Positions 35,873 to 44,143 of a stretch of 64,000 bases of DNA are shown here, piece by piece. The position numbers and the translations under genes were made by a program. How positions within the stretch are numbered: the first letter of the stretch is position 1; each line of letters begins with the position of its first letter. Source of the DNA: Acidobacteriota bacterium (GTDB lineage Bacteria; Acidobacteriota; Terriglobia; 20CM-2-55-15); the NCBI GenBank assembly GCA_022821145.1, contig JAJEEE010000013.1, positions 1-64,000 on the forward strand, written 5' to 3'. Under the pieces are notes generated by a model. That model made no database searches and was not told where the DNA came from. It was given only the letters and a program-made list of their open reading frames with translations.

Positions 35873-36402
35873 CACCGGCTCGCCAACAGCCGCTCGATGA
35901 TCTGCTCGGTTTCCTCGTAGCGGCCCGTGCCGGTGTGGCTCAACTGGATCACGCCCTCGGGGTCCACGACGAAGTGAGACGGCCACGCGTTGTTGAGGTA
36001 GTCCAGCCATGTCAGATAATCGTGATCCGTCGCCACGGCGTACCGAATATCCTTGGCCGCGATCGTCTCCCGGAGCCTTCCGACGTCCTTTTCGTATTCG
36101 GCGCGGGGCGTATGGACACCGATGATCACCAGGCCGTCGTCGGCATATCTCGAATGCCAGTCCCGCAGGTAGGGGATCGCCTGCGCGCACTCCGGGCAGT
36201 CCCAGGCCCAGAACTCGAGCAGGACGACTTGTCCGCGCAAGCCTTCCAGCGTCAGCGGCTCGGAGTTGAACCACTCGTCCACCTGCAACTCGGGGGCCAT
36301 CTGGCCGACGAACGCGTCGTCGGAATGTTGGGCGGACATCGTGGCGGGCGCGGCCGCCGACAGGCAGGCGACCACGGCTGTTTTCAGCGTTCTCTGAAGC
36401 AT
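35872..36402 (-). CDS. Exported TlpA-like redoxin with CPEC active site
   Basis: A 176-residue periplasmic thioredoxin-fold protein with a signal peptide ending near SAQ (about 25). The domain has GQMAPELQVDEWFNSEPLTLEGLRG, active site LLEFWAWDCPECAQAIPYL (CPEC near 69-72), and the cis-Pro loop AWPSHFVVDPEG. The ATG at 36402 has a GGAGG site 7 nt upstream; an ATG 12 nt earlier lacks one. The WxxCPEC variant differs from the CGPC redoxin at 33084. It sits in a minus-strand group with a methyltransferase and the hydrolase-like protein. Confidence 0.85.
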   Translation of the reverse strand: MLQRTLKTAVVACLSAAAPATMSAQHSDDAFVGQMAPELQVDEWFNSEPLTLEGLRGQVVLLEFWAWDCPECAQAIPYLRDWHSRYADDGLVIIGVHTPRAEYEKDVGRLRETIAAKDIRYAVATDHDYLTWLDYLNNAWPSHFVVDPEGVIQLSHTGTGRYEETEQIIERLLASR

Positions 36403-36434
36403 GGCTGCCTCCATGAACAGCGTTCCAGGGTTTC

Positions 36435-36983
36435 CTATTCTGTCATACCGGCCGGCCTGCGGGCCACCAAAGTGGCCATCGCCCGGCCATCGAGGATCGC
36501 TTCCTCGTAGTGTTCGACGACCAGGTCGGGGAACGCGGCGCGAAGCTCGCCCGGTTCGAGCAGAAATCGCCGGCCGGGACGGTCCTGGCCGAGCACGTCG
36601 GCATGGTCCGTCGTGAAGGTCCCGAAGAACAGGAGCCCGCCGGGACGCAGGGCCCGCTGATACTCTCCGAACAACGGTCGGTGCAGGAACAGGGTATTGA
36701 CGATGGCGTCGAACCGGGCCGGCAACAGCGACATCCGTTCCACGTCGGCCTCGACGGCCGCGATCGACAGTCCCTCGGCCACGGCCGCGCCGGCGAGGGA
36801 CGCCACGCGATCCGGGGATCGGTCCAGCGCCAGAACCCGGCACCCGGAACGCGCCAGCAGCATCGAGTGACGGCCCCCGCCGCACGCCACGTCCAGCACC
36901 TCCGCGCCGGCGGACAGGCGCGATGAATGACGCGCGACGAACGCTTCGGGTCTCACGATTGCCTCACGGCCCGGTTCGGACAT
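36435..36983 (-). CDS. Class I SAM-dependent methyltransferase
   Basis: A 182-residue cytoplasmic enzyme with motif I VLDVACGGGRHSMLLA (near 30-45), the acidic motif LALDRSPDRV after strand 2, and VEADVERMSLLPARFDAIVNTLFLHRPL, matching the methyltransferase-11/TehB-like fold. The substrate is not predictable; TehB-type proteins have been linked to tellurite or small-molecule methylation. Its 5' end is only 22 nt from the divergent dprA start. Confidence 0.82.
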   Translation of the reverse strand: MSEPGREAIVRPEAFVARHSSRLSAGAEVLDVACGGGRHSMLLARSGCRVLALDRSPDRVASLAGAAVAEGLSIAAVEADVERMSLLPARFDAIVNTLFLHRPLFGEYQRALRPGGLLFFGTFTTDHADVLGQDRPGRRFLLEPGELRAAFPDLVVEHYEEAILDGRAMATLVARRPAGMTE

Positions 36984-37004
36984 CCGATTGCATTACTCCG
37001 GAAC

Positions 37005-38123
37005 ATGAGCCCGCCCAAAACGGAAGAGTCCGCCGAGAGAACGCGAGCGTTCCTCCGAATGGTACTCGCGCCCGGACTGAGCCTGCGGTCGTGCCATCGT
37101 ATCCTGGATCGCGTTCACGATCCCCGGGCGCTGCGGACGCTCGGACAACGCGAACTCGAAGGATTGGGGGTGGAAGCCCGCGTCGCCGCCGATCTCTTGT
37201 CGCCGGCCGCGGACAGGCGCGCGGAGGAAGAATGGGATCGCGCCGAAGCGCTCGGCTCGACCGTCGTCGACATCCGCGATCCGCGTTATCCCCCTTTGCT
37301 CCTGGAGACTTACGATCCGCCGCTGGCGCTCTACATCCGTGGACGGGCCTGGGACCCGGCGCGCCCGCACGTGGCCGTGGTCGGGGCGCGCCGGGCCAGC
37401 GGGTACGGGATCAACTGCGCCGAGCGGTTCGCCGCCGACCTGGCGGCTCGCGGCGCGGTGATCGCCTCCGGCCTGGCCCGCGGCGTGGACACGGCCGCGC
37501 ACCGCGGCGCCTTGACGCGAGGTCGGACGATCGCGGTCCTCGGCACCGGGATCGACCGCGTCTACCCGCGAGAAAACGCGAAATTGGCGGACGCGATCGT
37601 CGCGAATGGCGCGATCTTGTCGGAGTTTCCCTTCGGCACTCCGCCGCTGCCCGACCACTTTCCGCGGCGAAACCGGATATTGGCCGGCATGACGCTGGGA
37701 ACGGTCGTGATCGAGGCCGCCCAACGGTCCGGATCGTTGATCACGGCGCGGATGGCGCTGGAAGCCAATCGTGAGGTGTTCGCCGTCCCGGGACCCGTGT
37801 TTTCGGCGGGGAGCTACGGTCCGCACCTTCTCATCCGCCAAGGCGCGTGCCTGGCCGCCCGGCCCGACGACATCGTCGACGAGTTGCCCGAACCCGACCG
37901 GCGGAAACTCTCGGATGCCCGCGACGCCCGATCCGAAGCTGCATTGTCGCCGATCGGACGGAGGCTGCGCGGCCTGTTGTCGACATCGGACGCCATTCCG
38001 ATCGACCTTCTGATCGTCAAGCTGGGAGCACCGGCGTCCGACGCCTACGCGGCCCTGCTCGAGCTGGAGCTCGCCGGGCTGATCCGGGCCATGCCCGGCG
38101 ACCGTTATCTGTTGAAGGCGTAA
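37005..38123 (+). CDS. dprA: DNA processing protein DprA
   Basis: Loads RecA on incoming single-stranded DNA during transformation; also present in many non-competent species. The 372-residue protein has an N-terminal SAM/HhH-like part (RMVLAPGLSLRSCHRILD), the Rossmann-type core with HVAVVGARRASGYG, VIASGLARGVDTAAHRGAL and FPRRNRILAGMTLGTVVIEAAQRSGSLITAR, and a C-terminal winged-helix-like domain. The ATG at 37005 gives the usual family length. With comF in this window it hints at a DNA-uptake capacity. It precedes topA as in Firmicutes. Confidence 0.95.
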   Translation: MSPPKTEESAERTRAFLRMVLAPGLSLRSCHRILDRVHDPRALRTLGQRELEGLGVEARVAADLLSPAADRRAEEEWDRAEALGSTVVDIRDPRYPPLLLETYDPPLALYIRGRAWDPARPHVAVVGARRASGYGINCAERFAADLAARGAVIASGLARGVDTAAHRGALTRGRTIAVLGTGIDRVYPRENAKLADAIVANGAILSEFPFGTPPLPDHFPRRNRILAGMTLGTVVIEAAQRSGSLITARMALEANREVFAVPGPVFSAGSYGPHLLIRQGACLAARPDDIVDELPEPDRRKLSDARDARSEAALSPIGRRLRGLLSTSDAIPIDLLIVKLGAPASDAYAALLELELAGLIRAMPGDRYLLKA

Positions 38124-38190
38124 GCTCGGCCAAGCGGCGCCCGGAGGACGCGGGCGGAGTCGGCGCCGGTCCGAATTCCGGAAGTCAAGG

Positions 38191-38219
38191 TTGATTTTTG
38201 GAAGGACACGACTTAATAA
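38191..38219 (+). promoter_or_regulatory. Candidate sigma-70-type promoter for topA
   Basis: TTGATT and TAATAA hexamers are separated by exactly 17 nt in the dprA-topA gap. They resemble -35 and -10 boxes with 5/6 and 4/6 matches. The in-frame TTG at 38198 lies inside this element, which supports the ATG at 38252 as the topA start. Confidence 0.4.
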
Positions 38220-38251
38220 CTTACGGAACCTGGAGGACCCAACGAGACATC

Positions 38252-40738
38252 ATGGCCGCGGCGACGACGAAGAAAAAGGGAAAGAAGAGGACGAAAAAGG
38301 CGTCCGGATCGGTGAGGGGCGGATCGTCGGCGAGCACGAGGAAGTCGCTCGTTATCGTCGAATCGCCCGCCAAGGCGAACACGATCCGAAAGTACCTGGG
38401 CCCGAGTTACGTGGTCAAAGCCTCGGTCGGGCATGTCGTGGACCTGCCGAAGAACCGGCTGGGAATCGACGTGGACCGCGCCTTCAAGCCGTCGTACGAG
38501 TTGATTCCGGGCAAGGAGAAGGTCGTCAAGGACTTGAAGGCGGCCGCGCGAACGGCCGGCCGGATCTTGCTGGCCACCGATCCGGACCGCGAAGGGGAGG
38601 CCATTTGCCAGCGCCTCAAGGAGCTGTTGACCGGCAGGAATCGCGAGATCTACCGGGTCTTGTTCAACGAGATCACCCCCAAGGCGATCCAGAGCGCTAT
38701 CGAGGCTCCGGGCGACATCAACTCGAATGTCGTGGACGCCCAGCAGGCGCGGCGACTGCTGGACAGGATCGTCGGCTACCAGGTCAGTCCGCTGCTCTGG
38801 GACAAGGTGCGCCGGGGAATCTCGGCCGGCCGCGTGCAGACCGTGGCGTTACGCCTGATCGTGGAGCGGGAGCGCGAAATCGAAGCGTTCCGTACCGAAG
38901 AGTACTGGCGCATCGCCGCAAAGCTGGAAGGGCATGCCCCGCCGGCGTTCGAGGCGCGCCTGGTGAAGTACCAGGGCGCGAATATCGCGATCCCGGACGA
39001 GTCCGAGGCCAACCGTGTCGTCGCCGCGGCCGGCGGCGGCGATTTTCGCGTGCAGTCGGTGGTCCAGGCCGAGCGGAAACGGCGCCCGGTGGCTCCGTTC
39101 ACGACCAGCAAGCTCCAGCAGGATGCCGCCCGGCGTTTCCGCTTCACCGTCAGGCAGACCATGACGGTCGCGCAGCGCCTCTACGAGGGAAAGGAGGTCG
39201 GAAGCTCCGGCAGCGTCGGGCTCATCACGTACATGCGGTCGGACTCGACGCGCGTATCGGATGACGCGATCGGGATGGTCCGCAACTACATCGGAGCGTC
39301 CTACGGGCGGGACTACCTGCCCGGAAGGCCGGTGCGTTACAAGAGCAAGAAGGACGCGCAGGACGCGCACGAGGCGATCCGACCGACGTTCGTCGAGCAT
39401 ACGCCCGACAGCATTCGGGCATACCTGACCCCGGAGGAGCACAAGCTCTACTGGTTGATCTGGACCCGCTTCGTTGCGTCCCAGATGAATCCGGCCGTAT
39501 ACGACCAGACGTCGGTGGAGATCGACTGTAACGGGTACCTGTTCCGCGCCAATGGGCGCGTCCAGAAGTTCGACGGCTTCCTCAAGGTGTACGAGGAAGC
39601 CTCCGACGAAGACGCCGCCGCGTCACCGGACGACCAGAACGTGACCTTGCCGCCGGTGGCCGAAGGCGAGTTGCTCCGCCTCCTACAACTCACGCCGACG
39701 CAACACTTCACCGAGCCCCCCCCGCGCTACACGGAGGCGCGGCTGGTCAAGACGCTCGAGGAAAAGGGCATCGGACGGCCGTCCACGTACGCCGCGATCC
39801 TGTCGACGATCCAGGAACGGGAATATACGCAGAAGAAGGACGGAAAATTCAGGCCGACCGAGTTGGGAACGGTCGTCACCGACCAGCTCGTCAAGCACTT
39901 CGCCGACATCTTCGACGTTCGGTACACCGCGCGGATGGAAGAAGAGCTCGACGAAATCGAAGAAGGCAAGATGACCTGGGTCGAGGCGCTCGAGGAGTTC
40001 TACGGGAAGTTCGCCAAGGACCTCGAGGAAGCCAAGGTCCACATGGAAAACGTCAAGCGCCAGGAGATTCCGACAGACGAGGCCTGCGAGAAGTGCGGGA
40101 AGCCGATGGCGATCAAGTGGGGTCAATTCGGCAGCTTCCTGGCCTGTACCGGATATCCGGAGTGCGCGAACACGAAGGAAATGGACCGGGAATCGGCGGG
40201 CGAGCAAGACGCCTCGGACGCCGACGTCGAACCGTGCCCGAGCTGCGGGCGTCCGATGACGCTGAAGCGGGGGCGATTCGGGCAGTTCTACGCCTGCACG
40301 GGATATCCGGATTGCAAGACCACGCGCAAGATCGGCGCCAAGGACAGCCCGCCACGGGGACCGGATGTTGCGACCGACGAACCATGCCCGAAGTGCGGTC
40401 ACAACCTGGTCATCAAGGACGGCCGGCACGGACCGTTCACCGCGTGCTCCAACTATCCCGACTGCCGGTACATCAAGCCGAAGACCATCGGCGTGCCGTG
40501 CCCGAGCCCCGGCTGCGGCGGGGAGCTGAGCGAGCGCCGGAGTCGGCGGGGACGGCCGTTCTACGGGTGCACGAACTACCCGTCCTGCGAGTTCGTCCTG
40601 TGGCAACGCCCGGTCCCGGAAGAGTGCCCGCGCTGCCACGCACCGTTCGTGCTGGAGAAAACGACCCGGAAGGATGGTACGTTCCGGTACTGCAACGAGA
40701 AGGATTGCGACTTCCGGGAACCCGTCGAAGCCGCCTGA
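38252..40738 (+). CDS. topA: DNA topoisomerase I
   Basis: Type IA enzyme that relaxes negative supercoils. The 828-residue protein has a Lys-rich N-tail (TKKKGKKRTKKA), the TOPRIM domain with LVIVESPAKANTIRKYLG and LLATDPDREGEAIC, and the active-site Tyr in GLITYMRSDSTR (about Tyr327). The C-terminus holds five Cys4 zinc-ribbon modules (about 610-820), beginning CEKCGKPMAIKWG, CPSCGRPMTLKRG, CPKCGHNLVIKDG, CPSPGCGGEL and CPRCHAPFVLEK; E. coli has three. It is followed 65 nt on by trmFO. Confidence 0.97.
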   Translation: MAAATTKKKGKKRTKKASGSVRGGSSASTRKSLVIVESPAKANTIRKYLGPSYVVKASVGHVVDLPKNRLGIDVDRAFKPSYELIPGKEKVVKDLKAAARTAGRILLATDPDREGEAICQRLKELLTGRNREIYRVLFNEITPKAIQSAIEAPGDINSNVVDAQQARRLLDRIVGYQVSPLLWDKVRRGISAGRVQTVALRLIVEREREIEAFRTEEYWRIAAKLEGHAPPAFEARLVKYQGANIAIPDESEANRVVAAAGGGDFRVQSVVQAERKRRPVAPFTTSKLQQDAARRFRFTVRQTMTVAQRLYEGKEVGSSGSVGLITYMRSDSTRVSDDAIGMVRNYIGASYGRDYLPGRPVRYKSKKDAQDAHEAIRPTFVEHTPDSIRAYLTPEEHKLYWLIWTRFVASQMNPAVYDQTSVEIDCNGYLFRANGRVQKFDGFLKVYEEASDEDAAASPDDQNVTLPPVAEGELLRLLQLTPTQHFTEPPPRYTEARLVKTLEEKGIGRPSTYAAILSTIQEREYTQKKDGKFRPTELGTVVTDQLVKHFADIFDVRYTARMEEELDEIEEGKMTWVEALEEFYGKFAKDLEEAKVHMENVKRQEIPTDEACEKCGKPMAIKWGQFGSFLACTGYPECANTKEMDRESAGEQDASDADVEPCPSCGRPMTLKRGRFGQFYACTGYPDCKTTRKIGAKDSPPRGPDVATDEPCPKCGHNLVIKDGRHGPFTACSNYPDCRYIKPKTIGVPCPSPGCGGELSERRSRRGRPFYGCTNYPSCEFVLWQRPVPEECPRCHAPFVLEKTTRKDGTFRYCNEKDCDFREPVEAA

Positions 40739-40788
40739 ACCGCGCTTTCCGCCGCCCACCGCGGCCCGCGGCCGTCCCGGGCCGTTGC

Positions 40789-40794
40789 TATAAT
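40789..40794 (+). promoter_or_regulatory. Probable -10 box upstream of trmFO
   Basis: A perfect TATAAT lies 9 nt before the trmFO ATG in the topA-trmFO gap. No consensus -35 is visible. It may drive trmFO, the aminotransferase and xerC, all of which overlap. Confidence 0.4.
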
Positions 40795-40803
40795 CGGGCC
40801 GCG

Positions 40804-42108
40804 ATGCGGCAAGTTACGGTGATCGGAGGCGGTCTGGCCGGGTCGGAAGCCGCTTGGCAGCTTGCGCGGCGGGATGTGGAGGCGCGCCTCTGCGAAATGC
40901 GGCCGGCGGCCGGCACGCCGGCACACAAGACCGACCGGCTGGCCGAGATCGTCTGCAGCAATTCCCTGAAATCCGATCAGCCGTATCATGCCTCGTGGCT
41001 TCTGAAGGAAGAGCTTCGGCTGTCGGGTTCGCTTCTGCTCGCCATCGCCGACCGCGAATCCGTGCCGGCCGGCGGCGCGCTGGCCGTCGACCGCGGACGG
41101 TTCGCCGACGCCGTAACACGCGCGATCGACGACGACCCGCGCATCACGCTGGTCCGTGAAGAGGTCCGGGCCATACCGCCGTCGGAAACGGTCATCGTCG
41201 CCAGCGGACCGCTCACCTCGCCGGCGCTGTCGGATTCCATTCGCGACTTCTGCGGCTCGGAACACCTGTATTTCTACGACGCGATCTCTCCCATTGTCGA
41301 TGCCGCGACCATCGACCGTTCGAAAGTGTTCGCGGCCTCCCGCTACGGCAAGGCCGACGGGGACTATTTGAACTGTCCGATGAACCGGGAAGAGTACGAG
41401 CGCTTCCATGACGCCGTCATGCAGGCGGAGACGGTCCCGCTGCACGCGTTCGAGGAAACGCGATTCTTCGAGGCCTGCCTCCCGATCGAGGAGATGGCCC
41501 GGCGCGGCAAGGACACGCTTCGATTCGGTCCGATGAAGCCGGTCGGCCTGGAAGACCCCCGCACCGGACGGCGATCTCACGCCGTCGTCCAGTTGCGCCA
41601 GGAAGACCGGATGCGGACCAGCTTCAACATGGTCGGATTCCAGAACCACATGACGTTCCCGGAACAGAGGAGAGTCCTGCGCCTGATCCCCGGCCTGGAG
41701 CGGGCCGAGTTCCTGCGCCTGGGACAGATTCACCGAAACACCTACATCAACGCCCCGGAAGTTCTGGCGCCGACCATGGCGGCCCGGCGCGAACCGAGGG
41801 TCTTCTTCGCCGGCCAGTTGGCCGGCACCGAAGGTTATATCGAGAACATCGCGACGGGCCTTGTCGCGGGCATCAACGCGGCTCGTTCGGTTCGCGGCGA
41901 AGGCGCCTGGATCCCTCCTCCCGAGTCGGCCGTCGGGTCCCTGTGCCGCTACGTGTCGACGCCCCGGAAGCACTTCGCTCCCATGAACGTCCACTTCGGC
42001 CTGCTGCCGCCGGTGGATGACGGCGCGCGGCGTCTCGGCCGGAAGGACCGGCAGGCGCGCGTGGCTCGGCGCGCCCTGGAAAGGCTGAACGCATGCCGGC
42101 CCGTGTAA
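40804..42108 (+). CDS. trmFO: Folate-dependent tRNA (uracil-54-C5)-methyltransferase
   Basis: Flavoenzyme that uses methylene-THF to form ribothymidine at U54 of tRNA. The 434-residue protein starts VTVIGGGLAGSEAAWQLA, followed by CEMRP and the TDRLAEIVCSNSLKSDQPYHASWLLKEEL block that is diagnostic for TrmFO (Gid). The FNMVGFQNHMTFPEQ and FFAGQLAGTEGYIENIATGL blocks complete the family profile. It overlaps the aminotransferase gene by 16 nt. The order dprA-topA-trmFO-...-xerC matches Firmicutes except for the inserted aminotransferase. Confidence 0.96.
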   Translation: MRQVTVIGGGLAGSEAAWQLARRDVEARLCEMRPAAGTPAHKTDRLAEIVCSNSLKSDQPYHASWLLKEELRLSGSLLLAIADRESVPAGGALAVDRGRFADAVTRAIDDDPRITLVREEVRAIPPSETVIVASGPLTSPALSDSIRDFCGSEHLYFYDAISPIVDAATIDRSKVFAASRYGKADGDYLNCPMNREEYERFHDAVMQAETVPLHAFEETRFFEACLPIEEMARRGKDTLRFGPMKPVGLEDPRTGRRSHAVVQLRQEDRMRTSFNMVGFQNHMTFPEQRRVLRLIPGLERAEFLRLGQIHRNTYINAPEVLAPTMAARREPRVFFAGQLAGTEGYIENIATGLVAGINAARSVRGEGAWIPPPESAVGSLCRYVSTPRKHFAPMNVHFGLLPPVDDGARRLGRKDRQARVARRALERLNACRPV

Positions 42109-42968
42109 ACCTCGACGGCAGGATCTCGTGCCCCGCAGACGCGCGAATACCGATCCTGGATCACGGGTTCCTGTACGGAGACTCGATCTACGAGTCGTTC
42201 CGCACATATCGCCGGGGTCCGATCCTGTTCGAGCGCAACTTCGCCAGGCTCAGCCGGGCCGCCGGCGACATCGGCCTGGAGCTGCCATGGACGGAGGCCG
42301 CTCTCAAGCGCGAAGTCCTGCGAACGCTGGACGACGCGGCCAACGCGGACGAGTCGCTCGTGCGCATTATCGTCACGCGCGGTGTCGGCGAGTTGGTTCC
42401 GGACCCCGCGACGTGCCCTCGTCCGAGCACGGCGATCATCGTGCTGCCACTCGCCGCCCCGGCCGAACATCTCTATCGGGACGGCGTCGCCGTCATCTTT
42501 TCCGAACTGAAACGCGATGCCCACATCGCGTCGATCAAGACGGGCAACCTCATTCACCAGGTGCTTGGCGCAAGGCAGGCGCGGAACGCGAACGCCATGG
42601 AGGCCATCTTTCTCACTCCCGACGGATTCGTCGCCGACGGAACACGGTCGAACATATATTTCGTCGAGGACGGCCGCGTCCTCACGCCGTCGACGGACGT
42701 GGGCATCGTCGCCGGCATCACGCGGTCGCTCGTCATGGAAGTGGCCGAGGCCGCCGGCATCCCGATCCGTGAGGCCCGGTTCACGCCGGCCGACATCGGG
42801 GACGCGGCCGAGTCCTTCATCACGAGCACGACGCGCGGAATACTGCCCGTGACGCGAATCGACGGCGCGCCGGTCGGCAACGGGAAGGTCGGCCCCGTCA
42901 CGGCGCGGTTGATGGAGGCGTTCCGGTCGGCCGTGGACGCGCTGGCGCGCAAGGAACCGAAGACGTGA
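42093..42968 (+). CDS. Class IV PLP-dependent aminotransferase
   Basis: A 291-residue enzyme of the fold-type IV group (branched-chain aminotransferase, D-amino acid aminotransferase, aminodeoxychorismate lyase). Visible are LDHGFLYGDSIYESFRTYRRGP, the R-containing LVRIIVTRG, the PLP lysine in HIASIKTGN (about Lys149), FLTPDGFVADGTRSNIYFV and GIVAGITRSLVMEVA. The sequence does not settle which of the three activities applies. It lies between trmFO (16-nt overlap) and xerC (GTGA overlap), so it is translationally tied to both. Confidence 0.85.
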   Translation: MPARVNLDGRISCPADARIPILDHGFLYGDSIYESFRTYRRGPILFERNFARLSRAAGDIGLELPWTEAALKREVLRTLDDAANADESLVRIIVTRGVGELVPDPATCPRPSTAIIVLPLAAPAEHLYRDGVAVIFSELKRDAHIASIKTGNLIHQVLGARQARNANAMEAIFLTPDGFVADGTRSNIYFVEDGRVLTPSTDVGIVAGITRSLVMEVAEAAGIPIREARFTPADIGDAAESFITSTTRGILPVTRIDGAPVGNGKVGPVTARLMEAFRSAVDALARKEPKT

Positions 42969-43867
42969 TCCGGGGGGAAATCGACGCGTTCCTGGGCGCC
43001 CTGGCTCGGCGCGCCGCGTCGGCCCATACCGTCGCCAACTACCGGCGGGACCTGGCCCGATTCGACGCGTTCCTCGAGATGCGGCAGGTTACGCTCGCCG
43101 CCGTCGACCACGTCGTCATCCGGGACTTCCTGAACTCCCTCTACCTGGAGAACCTCGCCCGGAGCTCGGTCGCGCGGATACTGTCCACCCTGAGAACCTT
43201 CTTCCGGTTCCTCATCCGCCGCCGCACGATCGAGAGGAACCCCGCGGAACTGGTATCCACGCCGCGGCTGCCGCGGAAACTGCCCGTAACGCTCCAACAG
43301 ACCGAAGTCCAGGACCTGCTCGAGATTCCCGGCGAACGGACCTTCAAGACGCTCCGGGACCGGGCCATCCTGGAATTGCTGTACGCCAGCGGGCTGCGCG
43401 TCAGCGAGCTGGTGGGCCTGGACGACACCGATGTCGAATGGACGGATGGTCTTGTGCGCGTCCTGGGCAAGGGCCGCAAGGAGCGGATCGTTCCGTTCGG
43501 GCAGTTCGCCCGGGAGGCCCTGGACGCCTACCGCGCGGAAAGGTCCCGACAAGGACTGACGCGCCCGGACGACACCGGCGGCCTGCCGCTCTTCGTCAAC
43601 GTCCGGGGCGGCCGCCTGACGGCCCGTTCCATCGAGCGGCTCGTCGCACACTATCGCGCCCACCTGCGTCCGGGCCGCCGGGTGACGCCCCACACGCTGC
43701 GCCACAGCTTCGCCACGCACCTGCTCGAGAACGGCGCCGACCTGCGCAGCATCCAGGAGCTGCTCGGCCACGCCAACCTGGGCACGACGCAGAAGTACAC
43801 CCACGCCAGCGTCGAGCACCTGCGCGCCGAGTACCGGAAGGCGCATCCGCGGGCGAAGGGGTCATGA
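42965..43867 (+). CDS. xerC: Tyrosine recombinase XerC/XerD
   Basis: Site-specific recombinase that resolves chromosome dimers at dif. The 300-residue protein has the SAM-like N-domain (FLGALARRAASAHTVANYRRDL) and a catalytic domain with all expected residues: Arg in YASGLRVSELVGL, Lys in VLGKGRKER, HTLRHSFATHLLENG, the His in LLGHANLG, and nucleophile Tyr in TTQKYTHAS. The GTG start overlaps the aminotransferase stop. XerC is chosen over XerD from its place next to trmFO; sequence alone does not separate them. Confidence 0.92.
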   Translation: MIRGEIDAFLGALARRAASAHTVANYRRDLARFDAFLEMRQVTLAAVDHVVIRDFLNSLYLENLARSSVARILSTLRTFFRFLIRRRTIERNPAELVSTPRLPRKLPVTLQQTEVQDLLEIPGERTFKTLRDRAILELLYASGLRVSELVGLDDTDVEWTDGLVRVLGKGRKERIVPFGQFAREALDAYRAERSRQGLTRPDDTGGLPLFVNVRGGRLTARSIERLVAHYRAHLRPGRRVTPHTLRHSFATHLLENGADLRSIQELLGHANLGTTQKYTHASVEHLRAEYRKAHPRAKGS

Positions 43868-43930
43868 GTACCGTTGCGGTCCGGTAAGCGGGACGTTGCA
43901 CGCACGACCTGCCAAGAGCGCCAGCAAGAG

Positions 43931-44045
43931 TCACAAATAAATCATTGATTACAACGACAAATATAACTATATAGTCTCTATATCTCATTGTCATTGGCCT
44001 AGCCGTATTTCAGATTTAGTCGTCCTTTGAATCTGTCTTGCAAGA
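43931..44045. other. AT-rich intergenic island
   Basis: The 276-nt gap between xerC and the hybrid kinase holds a stretch of strikingly low GC for this genome. It includes short palindromes AATCATTGATT (43940-43950) and ACTATATAGT (43966-43975). I see no match to a dif site. On the minus strand a coding-like open stretch ends at a TAG at 43999 and could be a gene remnant. The island may mark a recent insertion boundary or a regulatory region for the kinase gene. Confidence 0.5.
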
Positions 44046-44143
44046 AACCGCCATCGCGCGGCGTGTCGGGGCGGGCGAAAACCGAATAGCCCGCGAGCCC
44101 GGCCCCCGCGGCGTCGGCTTCGCAAATCGGCTGGGGGAATGCC

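Noticed and set aside
43931-44000. dif recombination site next to xerC
   Set aside because: No match to the two 11-nt XerC/XerD arms could be found in the AT-rich stretch.
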